This document shows positions 40,654 through 49,245 of a stretch of DNA of 64,000 nucleotides, piece by piece. The translations under genes and the position numbers were made by a program. Under the pieces are notes generated by a model. It was not told where the DNA came from and made no database searches. It saw only the letters and a program-made list of their open reading frames with translations. The DNA is from Jiangella alkaliphila. GTDB taxonomy: Bacteria > Actinomycetota > Actinomycetes > Jiangellales > Jiangellaceae. Where the stretch lies: the NCBI RefSeq assembly GCF_900105925.1, contig NZ_LT629791.1, forward strand, positions 5,426,001 to 5,490,000. Reading direction: 5' to 3'. Positions within the stretch are counted from its first letter, which is position 1. Every line of letters begins with the position of its first letter.

Positions 40654-42126
40654 TCAGCGCCGCGCGACGGAGTACGGCTCCAGCGCTGCGGCCAGCGCCT
40701 CAGGCACCCGGGCACGGACCCGGGTGCCGCCGGCCTCGTGGTCGACCGACAGCACCTCGCCGACGCTGTGCATGCGCGCCACCAGCTCGCCGTGGTCGTA
40801 CGGCACCAGCGCGTCGACCTCGACCGGCGGCTGCGGCAGCTCGCTCTCGATCAGCGCGCGCAGCTTGTCGACCCCGGCGCCGGTGCGGGCCGAGACGGAG
40901 ATGGCGTGCGGCTCGTTGCGCAGCAGCCGCGCGACGACCATGGGGTCGGCGGCGTCGGACTTGTTGATGGCGACGACCTCGCGTACGCCGCCGGCGCCGA
41001 TGTCGGCGAGCACCGCGCGCACCGCGGTCAGCTGGCCCTCGGGGTCGGGGTGCGAGCCGTCGACGACGTGGACCAGCAGGTCGGCGTCGGCCGCCTCCTC
41101 GAGCGTCGAGCGGAACGACTCGACCAGCTCGTGCGGCAGGTGCCGGACGAACCCGACGGTGTCGGCCAGCGTGTAGCCGCGGCCCTCCTGCGTCTGCGAC
41201 CGGCGCACCGTGGGGTCGAGGGTCGCGAACAGCGCGTCCTCGACCAGCACGCCCGCGCCGGTGAGGCGGTTGAGCAGCGACGACTTGCCGGCGTTGGTGT
41301 AGCCGACGATGGAGACCGCGGGCACCGCGTGCCGTCGGCGGTCGGCCCGCTTGGTGTCGCGGGCGACGCGCATGCCGGCCAGCTCGCGGCGCAGCTTGGC
41401 CACCCGGGTGCGGATGCGCCGGCGGTCGGTCTCGAGCTTCGTCTCACCGGGACCACGGGTGCCGACGCCGCCGCCCGCGCCGCCGGCCCGGCCGCCGGCC
41501 TGCCGGGACAGGCTCGCGCCCCAGCCGCGCAGCCGCTGGGAGAGGTACTCCAGCTGGGCCAGCTCGACCTGCGCCTTGCCCTCGCGGCTCTTCGCGTGCT
41601 GGGCGAAGATGTCGAGGATCAGCATGGTGCGGTCGACGACCTTGACGCCGACCTTGTCCTCGAGGTTGCGCAGCTGCGATGCCGACAGCTCGCCGTCGAC
41701 GATGACGGTGTCGGCGCCCTGGGCCTGCACGACCTCGCGCAGCTCCTCGACCTTGCCGGAGCCGACGAACGTGGCAGGGTCGGGCTTCAGCCGGCGCTGG
41801 GCGAGCCCTTCGAGCACCTGCGAGCCGGCCGTCTCGGCCAGCGCCGCGAGCTCGGCGAGGGAGTTCTCGGCGTCGGTGAACGACCCGCCGGGCCAGACGC
41901 CGACGAGCACGACCCGCTCGAGGCGCAGCCGCCGGTACTCGACCTCGGTGACGTCCTCGAGCTCGGTCGACAGGCCCGCGACCCGCCGCAGCGCACGCCG
42001 TGCGTCCAGGTCGAAGTCCCCGGTGGTGTCGCCGTCGAGGTCGTCGAACTCGTCGAGTTCCTCGACCGCCGCCGCCTCGGCGGACTCGTCATAGGGGTTG
42101 TATGCCTGGCCTGGACTTTTGCTCAA
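40654..42126 (-). CDS. hflX: Ribosome-associated GTPase HflX
   Basis: Splits stalled or stressed ribosomes using GTP. The 490-residue protein has an acidic N-terminal extension, then the HflX domain (PATFVGSGKVEELREVVQAQ, DRTMLILDIFAQHAKSREGK) and a Gly-rich loop. The G domain follows: G1 GYTNAGKSSLLN at about residue 280, G3 ADTVGFVRHLP and G4 AINKSDAAD. The likely start is a TTG with AGCAGGAG upstream. It follows a 54-residue small gene by 27 bases and is part of the conserved hflX-dapF-miaA block. Confidence 0.95.
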   Translation of the reverse strand: MSKSPGQAYNPYDESAEAAAVEELDEFDDLDGDTTGDFDLDARRALRRVAGLSTELEDVTEVEYRRLRLERVVLVGVWPGGSFTDAENSLAELAALAETAGSQVLEGLAQRRLKPDPATFVGSGKVEELREVVQAQGADTVIVDGELSASQLRNLEDKVGVKVVDRTMLILDIFAQHAKSREGKAQVELAQLEYLSQRLRGWGASLSRQAGGRAGGAGGGVGTRGPGETKLETDRRRIRTRVAKLRRELAGMRVARDTKRADRRRHAVPAVSIVGYTNAGKSSLLNRLTGAGVLVEDALFATLDPTVRRSQTQEGRGYTLADTVGFVRHLPHELVESFRSTLEEAADADLLVHVVDGSHPDPEGQLTAVRAVLADIGAGGVREVVAINKSDAADPMVVARLLRNEPHAISVSARTGAGVDKLRALIESELPQPPVEVDALVPYDHGELVARMHSVGEVLSVDHEAGGTRVRARVPEALAAALEPYSVARR

Positions 42127-42153
42127 TGCTCCTGCTTTCGCCGAAAGACGTCC

Positions 42154-42318
42154 TCAGGAGCGACCATAGCTCGACCCGGTGGACGCCGCCCACCGTAATT
42201 TCGCCGCAGCGCGCAGGGTGGCGGCCCGTCGTTCGGCCTTGCCCGTGGACTTCTCCTGAGCGCGCCGGGCCACTTCCAGCAGCACGGCCTCGCGCCGCCG
42301 CTTCTCCGTTGCACCCAT
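42154..42318 (-). CDS. Small basic protein upstream of hflX
   Basis: A 54-residue reading frame, MGATEKRRREAVLLEVARRA at its start, that looks like a continuous charged amphipathic helix rich in Arg, Lys, Ala and Glu. It starts with ATG behind GGGATGGGG, and its stop lies 27 bases before the hflX TTG start, so it could couple translation. I do not recognise the family. The two alternative frames here are Pro/Arg-rich shadows, which supports this one. It could be a ribosome-binding peptide, but this is a guess. Confidence 0.55.
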   Translation of the reverse strand: MGATEKRRREAVLLEVARRAQEKSTGKAERRAATLRAAAKLRWAASTGSSYGRS

Positions 42319-42423
42319 GGCACCCCATCCCGTCAGGCGCGCGGCCGGCCCCGTTGCCGCCCCACGTTCACCACGTTAGGCCCGCTCCCCGGCTGTCGCA
42401 TCGACCGCGAGTCTGACGTCGTG

Positions 42424-42441
42424 CTCCTTCTACTGAAGGAG
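42424..42441. terminator. Small hairpin between dapF and the hflX operon
   Basis: CTCCTTC-TACT-GAAGGAG, a 7-bp stem with a 4-base loop, 110 bases past the dapF stop. It may end the miaA-dapF transcript; no T-run is seen. Confidence 0.4.
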
Positions 42442-42466
42442 ACGTTCTCGGGGTTTCCCAGGATGC

Positions 42467-42482
42467 TGTGATCTGAGTCACA
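42467..42482. promoter_or_regulatory. CRP/GlxR-type cAMP receptor protein site
   Basis: TGTGATCTGAGTCACA is a perfect TGTGA-N6-TCACA dyad, the CRP consensus used by E. coli CRP, mycobacterial CRP and corynebacterial GlxR. It lies 149 bases upstream of the small basic gene and hflX, after dapF. Activation or repression of hflX is inferred from position. Confidence 0.6.
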
Positions 42483-42550
42483 GCACCTGGTTTCCTCTCC
42501 CTTGTGGGACTCGCCGCCGCCTGGGACCTCGCCGGTCGGCTCCGGGGACC

Positions 42551-43402
42551 TCAGAGGCTGACGGTCCCGCGCAGGCCCAGCACGGCCGGCCCGGTCAGCA
42601 GCAGCTCGCCGTCCGGCCGCTCCGTCACGACCAGCCGGCCGCCGGGCACGTCGACCAGGTAGCGGGCGCCGGCGCCCACACCGTCGCGCCGCATCGCCGC
42701 CCAGGCGGCCGCGCAGACGCCGGTGCCGCAGGAGCGGGTCTCGCCGACGCCGCGCTCCCACACGCGCAGTGCGATGTGCTTGTGCCCGCGGTCGACGACG
42801 AACTCGACGTTCGCGGAGTCGGGGAAGACGGACGCGGGCCGCAGGTCGGGCGCGGACGTCAGCGTGCCGGGCGCGTCGAGGTCGTCGACGAAGACGACGG
42901 CGTGCGGGTTCGGCACCCGGACCGGCGTGGCCTCCCAGGTGTGCCCGCCGGCGGCGACGAAGGCCAGCTGGCGGGTGGCGGCCGGCTTGGCCCGGCCCAT
43001 CTCGACGGTGATCTGGCCGTCCGCCTCGGCGTGCACCGTACGGACGCCGCCGCGCGTCGCCACGGCCAGCACCGGCCCCTCGACCAGGCCGTTCTCCCAC
43101 AGGTAGCGGGCCATGACGCGGACGCCGTTGCCGCACATCTCCGCGACGGAGCCGTCGGCGTTGCGGTAGTCCATGAACCACTCGGCGTCGTCGGCCAGCT
43201 CGCGGACCTCGTCGGCGGTCTCCGTCCGGGTGACGCGGATGACGCCGTCGGCGCCGATGCCGGCGTAGCGGTCGGTCAGGCGCCGCACCGTCGCCTCGTC
43301 GAGACGGCCGGCCAGGGCGCCGTCGGGGTCGGGGATCACCACGAAGTCGTTCTGGGTGCCGTGGCCCTTGACGAAGGAGATGCCGCTGGGGATGCCGCTC
43401 AC
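42551..43402 (-). CDS. dapF: Diaminopimelate epimerase DapF
   Basis: Interconverts LL- and meso-diaminopimelate for lysine and wall synthesis. The 283-residue protein has the two-half epimerase fold with FVKGHGTQNDFVVIPDPDG at the start. Its catalytic cysteines are in VAEMCGNGVRVMA (about residue 90) and ETRSCGTGVCAAAW (about 221), with NPHAVVFVDDL between. GTG start overlapping the miaA stop (GTGA), so the two are translationally coupled. It fits the DAP-type MurE in this window. Confidence 0.96.
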   Translation of the reverse strand: MSGIPSGISFVKGHGTQNDFVVIPDPDGALAGRLDEATVRRLTDRYAGIGADGVIRVTRTETADEVRELADDAEWFMDYRNADGSVAEMCGNGVRVMARYLWENGLVEGPVLAVATRGGVRTVHAEADGQITVEMGRAKPAATRQLAFVAAGGHTWEATPVRVPNPHAVVFVDDLDAPGTLTSAPDLRPASVFPDSANVEFVVDRGHKHIALRVWERGVGETRSCGTGVCAAAWAAMRRDGVGAGARYLVDVPGGRLVVTERPDGELLLTGPAVLGLRGTVSL

Positions 43403-44313
43403 GACCGACGATGGTAGGTCAGAGCGCGCTCCAACCGGTCATCGGCGTCGAACGGCACCCAGCCGATGCGGTCGTCCTTGCCGAACCAGGCGTGCTGACG
43501 CCGCGCGAACCGGCGCGTGAGCTGCACCGTTTCGTCGCGGGCGGCGTTCTCGGTGAGGTCGCCGGCGAGGTGGGCCAGCACCTGCGCGTAGCCCAGCGCC
43601 CGGCTCGCCGTCGGCCCGTCGCGGAGCCCTCGCGCCTCCAGTGCGCGGACCTCGTCGACCAGGCCCTGCTCCCACATGCGGTCGACGCGCCGCTCGATGC
43701 GGTCGTCGAGGACGTCGCGCGGGACGTCCAGCCCGATCTGCACGACGTCGTCGTAGTGGTACTCGCGCGGCGGCAGGGTCGCGGTGAACGGGCGGCCGGT
43801 CAGCTCGATGACCTCGAGGGCACGCACGACGCGGCGGCCGTTGGTGGGCAGGATCGCGGCCGCGGCGGCCGGGTCCTGGCCGGCCAGCCGCCGGTGCAGG
43901 GTGGCGGCGCCGACCTCGGCCAGCTCGTCCTCCAGCCGGGCCCGGATGCCGGCGTCGGTGCCGGGGAACTCGAACTTGTCGAGGACGGCGCGGACGTAGA
44001 GCGCGCTGCCGCCGACCAGGATCGGCGTGACGCCCCGCCCGCGGCAGTCGTCGATGGCGTCGCGCGCGAGCCGCTGGAACTCCGCGACCGTGGCCGGGCG
44101 GGTGACGTCGTACAGGTCGAGCAGGTGGTGCGGGACGTGCTTGCGCTCCGCTGGGCTCAGCTTCGCCGTGCCGATGTCCATGCCGCGGTAGAGCTGCATC
44201 GAGTCGGCGTTGACGACCTCACCGTCCAGCCTGAGCGCGAGGTCGACGGCGAGGTCGCTCTTGCCCGCGGCGGTGGGCCCGACGACGGCGACGACGGGGA
44301 CGTGCTGGCTCAC
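43399..44313 (-). CDS. miaA: tRNA dimethylallyltransferase MiaA
   Basis: Adds a dimethylallyl group to N6 of A37 in tRNAs reading U-codons; MiaB, also in this window, methylthiolates the product. The 304-residue protein has the P-loop VVGPTAAGKSDLAVDLA, ADSMQLYRGMDIGTAKLS, PILVGGSALYVRAVLD and the C-terminal RRFARRQHAWFGKDDRIGWV. The GTG at 44313 is chosen; the longer upstream frame is unlike the family. It is divergent from the small antitoxin gene. Confidence 0.96.
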   Translation of the reverse strand: MSQHVPVVAVVGPTAAGKSDLAVDLALRLDGEVVNADSMQLYRGMDIGTAKLSPAERKHVPHHLLDLYDVTRPATVAEFQRLARDAIDDCRGRGVTPILVGGSALYVRAVLDKFEFPGTDAGIRARLEDELAEVGAATLHRRLAGQDPAAAAAILPTNGRRVVRALEVIELTGRPFTATLPPREYHYDDVVQIGLDVPRDVLDDRIERRVDRMWEQGLVDEVRALEARGLRDGPTASRALGYAQVLAHLAGDLTENAARDETVQLTRRFARRQHAWFGKDDRIGWVPFDADDRLERALTYHRRS

Positions 44314-44447
44314 CCGTGGAGTGTGCCACGAGCGGAATTGTCCCGAACGCGTTGCGGCCCGTTCTGGCTGGGGGTATGAACGTCGGTGGGAGCACTGGTC
44401 GCAGCGGGCGGCCCGGCGGCCCACGTCAACGAGGGGAAGTGCCGATC

Positions 44448-44660
44448 ATGGGCTTCGACGAGATCAAGAAAAAGGTCACCGACCTGGTCTCCGACAACGC
44501 TGACAAGGTCAGCGACGGTGTCGACAAGGCCACTGACTTCATCGACGACAAGACCGCCGGCAAGTACAGCGAGCAGCTCGAGGGCGTCGACGACAAGGCT
44601 CGCGACTTCGTCGACCGCGTCGACGGCGACAAGAACGACAACCCCGGCAACCCGGCCTGA
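44448..44660 (+). CDS. MT0933/Rv0909-type small antitoxin-like protein
   Basis: A 70-residue protein, MGFDEIKKKVTDLVSDNADK at its start, highly charged, with repeating DKxxDFxDDKT-like heptads. It matches the MT0933-like antitoxin family of actinobacteria. In M. tuberculosis Rv0909 pairs with the toxin Rv0910 (a START-type protein), but no toxin gene adjoins here, so this may be a solitary stress or charged-helix protein rather than an active antitoxin. GAGGGG lies 11 bases before the ATG. No membrane segment. Confidence 0.8.
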   Translation: MGFDEIKKKVTDLVSDNADKVSDGVDKATDFIDDKTAGKYSEQLEGVDDKARDFVDRVDGDKNDNPGNPA

Positions 44661-44714
44661 CGGCCGCGTTCCTCGTTCGTCAGCGGGAGCGGCGCGGCGC
44701 CGGCGCTTGTGTCG

Positions 44715-45425
44715 TCAGCCGTGCCGCTCCCAGACGCCGACCAGGTAGCCGACGCCGTACGGTGCGTCGTCGTAGGTGACCTCGGCGTCGAACAGCCCGT
44801 CGTCGGCGGCGCCCGCGAGCACCCGCAGCGCCTTGCGTCCCGGCGACCCGACCTCCGCGGCCAGCGCCGCGTCGAGGTCCAGCAGCCGCTGCGGGTCGCC
44901 GTCGCGTAGTGCGGTCGCCAGCTCGGCGTCGTACGTCTGCGCCTTGGTCCGCTGCTCGTGCGGCGTGGTGTCCGCCCGCAGCGGCGAACCGTCGGCCATG
45001 ACCAGCAGCGCGACGCGGTCGGCCCGGCCTGCGATGCGCCGGCCCAGCTCGACGCAGTCGCCGTCGCCCGCGTCGCCGGCCACCGTCGCCGCCGTCACGA
45101 GCCCGTCCCAGCCGTCGCGCTGCAGCAGCCAGGCGCCGACGCTGACCGACAGCGGCATTGTTTGTTCGTTATGTGGTGCTTCGTCCCCCGGGAGCGCGAC
45201 GCTGAGGTCGACGCCGTACGGCGCCAGACTGCCCGCCCGCGGCGCCTCGTCCGCCGTCGTCTCCCCCGGCCCGACCACCACCAGGACGTCCGGGCTGGTG
45301 GCCCGTAGATCGTCCAGTGCGGACCAGCAGGCCGCCCGCACATCGTCCAGCCGGACGTCGTCGGGCGGGCCGATTCCGGCCACCATCAGCGGCGGATACG
45401 GGCAGACGGCGGCGGCGATGAGCAC
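44715..45425 (-). CDS. Class III extradiol dioxygenase-like protein (Rv2728c-type)
   Basis: A 236-residue protein of the LigB-like fold. It begins MLIAAAVCPYPPLMVAGIG and has DVLVVVGPGE, ALPGDEAPHNEQTMPLSVSV and VALLVMADGSPLR. The expected metal ligands of true extradiol dioxygenases are only partly visible. Homologues next to miaA/dapF in mycobacteria have no known reaction, so enzymatic ring cleavage should not be assumed. GTG start; 57 bases separate it from the divergent giant gene, so promoters overlap. Confidence 0.7.
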   Translation of the reverse strand: MLIAAAVCPYPPLMVAGIGPPDDVRLDDVRAACWSALDDLRATSPDVLVVVGPGETTADEAPRAGSLAPYGVDLSVALPGDEAPHNEQTMPLSVSVGAWLLQRDGWDGLVTAATVAGDAGDGDCVELGRRIAGRADRVALLVMADGSPLRADTTPHEQRTKAQTYDAELATALRDGDPQRLLDLDAALAAEVGSPGRKALRVLAGAADDGLFDAEVTYDDAPYGVGYLVGVWERHG

Positions 45426-45482
45426 ACCGAAAGCCTAGATGCGGCGCGGCCCGGCTGCGCCATCTACCTTTCTCGTGGTCGA

Positions 45483-48400
45483 ATGTCGGATATGTTCGAC
45501 GCCGACCACAGCCTCCGCCTCGCCGTCGCCGGCGTGGTGCTGCTGCTCGGTCTCGGCTGCATCATCGCTTGGCTCCCGGCCCGCCGCCGCGACCCCGCGG
45601 GACTGCCGTCGCGACTGCTGGTGACCGCCGGCCTGATCATGGGCATCGCCGACCTCGGCGGGCTCGGTGGCGTGCTCGGCTTCGCGCTGGCCGCGATGGG
45701 TGCGCTGATCGCCTGGGAGGCGCAGCCCCCGCCCGAGGTCCCGCGCCCGCATCGCGGCGGCATCGTCGTCGCGGCCCTGCTGGCCGGGGTCGCCGCGCTG
45801 GGGACGTTCGAGGGGTGGGGGGCGCTGGTCCGGGTCCCGGCGGAGCTCCGCGCCGTCGCGACTTTGGTGGTCGGGGTGACGGGCGCGCTGGCGACGCTGG
45901 CGATCGCCGATCGGGCCCGGGTCCGCCTGCGGGTCGCGATCCGGCAGCGATTCGCGCCCGTCGATCGGCCGCGGCCGGTCGTCGCTGAGGCTGCTGGGGT
46001 CGCCGAGGTGCCCGGTTTCCGCGAGGCGCCCGTGGCCAGTGAGGTGCCTCTGGTCAGTGGGCCACCCGTGGTCGGTGGGGCCCATGTGCGCCGAGATGTG
46101 GGCGCGGTCCATGAGGCGCCTGCGGCCGTGGACGCGCGCTCGTTCGCCGAGCCGCTCGGCCGTGCGGCCTCCGGCGGCGGCGGGGGCGCCGTCGGCCGTG
46201 CGGCTGCGGTCAACGCGACCCCTGCTGGCGAGTCCACCGCTCCTGATGTGGCCACTTTCGAGGTCGCCGCTCCCGGCGTTTCGGCCCGCGAAGCCGCCGC
46301 CGCTCGAAGCGCTGTCCCTGGCCGACCCCCGGCCGCAGCCAGCGCCGGCACACCCGACGCTCCGGCCACCGTTGCTCCCGACTCCACCGCGTCGCCCGGC
46401 GCTCCCGCCACCGAGACTCCTGCCACGCCCGACGCTGCCGCCGCATCCGGCGCCGGGCCTGCGACCCGGGAAGCCGCCGCGTCCAGCGTCGCGACCAGCC
46501 AGCACGCCACTGCGTCCGGTACCGCCACGGCCGCCTCCACCGCAACGCCCGGCGCTGTCCCAGGCCGACCCGCCGCCGCTCCGGCCACGGCGTCCAGTGC
46601 CGGCACGCCAGAGGCTCCCGCCGCCACTCTCAACGCTGCGGCCGCATCCGGCGTTGTCGCCGGCCAACCCGCTGCCTCAGCCGAGACGGCCGCCGCGTCC
46701 GGGGTCGTGGCCGAGGCTGCCGCCGACTCTCGCACCGCTGCTCCGGGCGTTGCGACCAGCACACCCGCCGATGCGACGGGCGCCGAAGCGACAGCCGACA
46801 CGGCCGTGCAGGCTCCGGACCTCGGCGTCGCGGCACCGGTCGACGTGGGCGGCGAGGACAACGTCGCCGCCTCCTCCGACAGTGCGGCTGTTGCCGGGGT
46901 CGCTGGTGCGGCAAGTGCCGACCCGGCCGCCCGGACCACGCCAGATGCCGTCGAGCCGGAGAAAGCGGCGCAGCCTGAGCTCCAGGTCCGGTCCGGCAGC
47001 CTCGCCGCCCAGTCGCCGAGCCGGCCGTCCGGCGTCATCCGCCGCGAGTTCACCGCACCGCGCACGCGCACGGAGTCGCCGGTACGGGCCGAGCCAGCGA
47101 AGCAGCCGGCCGAGCCGCGTGGCCGGCGGCGGGTGTCGCGGCCGCCGGGTGGGGCCGATCGGCCGCGGTCGCCGCTGCGCGATGCTCTGACACGGCGGCT
47201 CGCTGCCGCCGGGCGCGAGGAGGCCGCCGCCGCGTCGGCGCCGGCTCAGCCGGACGGCGTCGAGACGCCCACCGCCGAGGCGCCGCCGACCCGCTCGAAG
47301 CTGGAACTGCGGCGGGCGGTCAGCCGGCGGATCACGGCGGCCTGGCCCGATCCGGCCGAGTCCGAGGCCAACCGGTCCGCTCCCGAGGAACCGGCGGTGC
47401 CGTGGACGGCGCGGATCCGGGCGGCGTTCGGCCGCACCAGGACCGCCGATCCCGAGCCGGAGGACGAACCGGCCACCGAGGCGAAACCTGTCGACAAGCC
47501 GACTACCAAACGGGAGTCCATCGACGCGCCGACCGCCCAGGCGAAGCCCGTCGAGACGCCGACCGCCGAGCCGAAGCCCGTTGAGCCCGCCGCTGAGGCA
47601 CCGGCCGAGGAGGAGTCGGGACCGGCGTGGGTCCGGGCCCGCGACGCGCTGCGGCGGCTGACGACGTCGCGGCTGGAGCAGCTCGACAAGGAGCCGCCGG
47701 CGGAGGCGCCGGAACCGAAGGCCGAGGAGCCGCGCGAGGAACAGAGCGGCGGACCGGCCTGGGTCTGGGCTCGGGACGTACTGCGGCGGCTGACGACGTC
47801 GCGGCTGGAGGAGATCGGCGACGAGCGGCCGGCCGCCGAACCGTGGCGGTCGACGCCCAGGGAGGCCGAGCCGCCGGCGGACGATGCCGGTCAGCAGCAC
47901 GACGCCCAGGAGGTCGTGCCGTGGGCCCGGCGCGACGCCTTGCGGCGGCTGACGGTGATCCGGCTGGAGCGGCTGGACGAGGCGGACTCCGGCCAGGAGC
48001 GCGGCAACGGAGCGGTGCACGAGAGCACGCCCACGGGCGACGCCACGCCGACGCGCAAGAGCAAGCCGCCTCGTAGGTTCGGGTCGGCGCCGGGCAAGGG
48101 CGGCGGCTCCGTCCCGACCGACGACCTGCCCACGCCGCCGAAGCCGGCCGACCGCGGCATCCGGCAGGTGCTGGCCGACCGGCTCACCCCGCCGGGCGAC
48201 GAGCGTCGCACGCCGCCGAAGCCGGCCGACGATCGGCCCACGCCACGGACCGACGAGCCTCGCACCTCGGCGGAGCGCGCCGACCGGCCGGGATCGGCTG
48301 CGGCTACCCCAGCGACCACGCCAGCGACCAGGCCGGGCCACGACGACGCCGGCACGCCGGGCTCGTCGTGGGGTGGCCGGCTGCGGGACGCGGTGCGGGG

Positions 48401-48737
48401 GCGGCTGGGCCGGCCGGCGTCGGACTCGGCGCGGCCGGAGGCACAGCCGGCCGATCGGGACGCGGCCGCCGCCGTGAAGCCCACGCCCGACCGGCCGGCG
48501 CGGGGCGAACCGGGCAAGCGAACCGAGCGGACCGAGCGGCCGGAGCGAGCGGAACCGGCAGAGCGCGCGAGACCCCCGGCCGCGGTCGCGGCGAACGGCA
48601 CCGTGCTACCGCCGCCCCCTCCCCCGCCACCGCCCGCTCCGTCCCCACCGTCGGTGGCGGCTCGCGAGCGCACCCCTGTCAGCGTCGTCGGCGTACCACC
48701 GGGCACGCCGCCGCCTCCACCGCCGCCAGCCGACTGA
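45483..48737 (+). CDS. Giant Ala/Pro-rich membrane-anchored protein with repeated Arg-rich helices
   Basis: A 1084-residue protein I do not recognise. Residues 10-145 hold about five membrane segments (VAGVVLLLGLGCIIAWLP is the first). Residues 150-540 are disordered Ala/Pro/Thr/Ser sequence. From about 560 to 975, at least eight short basic amphipathic helices recur among acidic, Pro-rich linkers, for example PAWVRARDALRRLTTSRLEQ (about 714), PAWVWARDVLRRLTTSRLEE (about 758), VPWARRDALRRLTVIRLERL (about 812) and SSWGGRLRDAVRGRLGR (about 961). The C-terminus is proline runs (nine Pro near 1045). Codon use is GC-extreme. The helices look like short linear docking or membrane-contact motifs. 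A scaffold role is a guess. Confidence 0.7.
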   Translation: MSDMFDADHSLRLAVAGVVLLLGLGCIIAWLPARRRDPAGLPSRLLVTAGLIMGIADLGGLGGVLGFALAAMGALIAWEAQPPPEVPRPHRGGIVVAALLAGVAALGTFEGWGALVRVPAELRAVATLVVGVTGALATLAIADRARVRLRVAIRQRFAPVDRPRPVVAEAAGVAEVPGFREAPVASEVPLVSGPPVVGGAHVRRDVGAVHEAPAAVDARSFAEPLGRAASGGGGGAVGRAAAVNATPAGESTAPDVATFEVAAPGVSAREAAAARSAVPGRPPAAASAGTPDAPATVAPDSTASPGAPATETPATPDAAAASGAGPATREAAASSVATSQHATASGTATAASTATPGAVPGRPAAAPATASSAGTPEAPAATLNAAAASGVVAGQPAASAETAAASGVVAEAAADSRTAAPGVATSTPADATGAEATADTAVQAPDLGVAAPVDVGGEDNVAASSDSAAVAGVAGAASADPAARTTPDAVEPEKAAQPELQVRSGSLAAQSPSRPSGVIRREFTAPRTRTESPVRAEPAKQPAEPRGRRRVSRPPGGADRPRSPLRDALTRRLAAAGREEAAAASAPAQPDGVETPTAEAPPTRSKLELRRAVSRRITAAWPDPAESEANRSAPEEPAVPWTARIRAAFGRTRTADPEPEDEPATEAKPVDKPTTKRESIDAPTAQAKPVETPTAEPKPVEPAAEAPAEEESGPAWVRARDALRRLTTSRLEQLDKEPPAEAPEPKAEEPREEQSGGPAWVWARDVLRRLTTSRLEEIGDERPAAEPWRSTPREAEPPADDAGQQHDAQEVVPWARRDALRRLTVIRLERLDEADSGQERGNGAVHESTPTGDATPTRKSKPPRRFGSAPGKGGGSVPTDDLPTPPKPADRGIRQVLADRLTPPGDERRTPPKPADDRPTPRTDEPRTSAERADRPGSAAATPATTPATRPGHDDAGTPGSSWGGRLRDAVRGRLGRPASDSARPEAQPADRDAAAAVKPTPDRPARGEPGKRTERTERPERAEPAERARPPAAVAANGTVLPPPPPPPPPAPSPPSVAARERTPVSVVGVPPGTPPPPPPPAD

Positions 48738-48787
48738 ACCCTGAACCAGGGTCCCGGATCGGGCGCGCAAGCCGCCACACCGCCACA

Positions 48788-49080
48788 CCATGATCATCAA
48801 GGTTCAGTGCGTGATGGAGCCTGTTGCGCTTTCGGCGGTCGACGCGCTGGAGCCGGAGATCTTCCTGCCCGCGTCACGCGCCGACGGCCCGGTGCCGCCC
48901 TTGGCAAGGCTGGTCGTCGTGACGGCGCCCGATATGCCCGGCCTGCAGCGTGGCCAGGCGAGCCAAGGCGGTCGGACGTCGCGGCGAGAACGGCGCCCGC
49001 CGAAGATTCTTCGGCAACGCCCGCACCGCACCCCATTCCGCAACAGGCTCCAGGGCGTGGTCGATCGTTGATGATCATGG
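48788..49080. repeat. 293-bp fold-back element with nested inverted repeats
   Basis: CCATGATCATCAA (48788-48800) pairs with 49068-49080. TGGAGCCTGTTGC (48815-48827) pairs with 49040-49052. The inner halves also look related (both with a TCTTC block and a CCTTGGC block), so the whole unit is an imperfect fold-back. It fills the gap before the cupin operon. The only open frames are shadows. It is a candidate non-autonomous element or structured RNA. Confidence 0.6.
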
Positions 49081-49202
49081 GCGGGGACGGGGCGACCGCA
49101 CGCCGCCGCGCGCGCTCACCGCGGCTCACTTGCCTCCGGACGATCTCGGCGGACCGGACTCTTGACCACCTCGGCAGCACACCGGTAACGTCGGCCGACA
49201 CA

Positions 49203-49216
49203 GGAAAGCGTTTTCC
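49203..49216 (+). promoter_or_regulatory. LacI-type operator-like dyad upstream of the cupin operon
   Basis: GGAAAGCGTTTTCC keeps 12 of 14 palindromic positions and resembles the GGAAAGCGCTTTCC operators of LacI-family sugar regulators. It ends 30 bases before the cupin ATG. A sister site lies at 53593. Confidence 0.55.
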
Positions 49217-49245
49217 ACCGACGTACTTCCACCACGGAGGCGCGA

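Noticed and set aside
49081-49245. TPP riboswitch upstream of the cupin/importer operon
   Set aside because: No CTGAGA-type thi-box core or partner strand was found; a LacI-like dyad occupies the leader.
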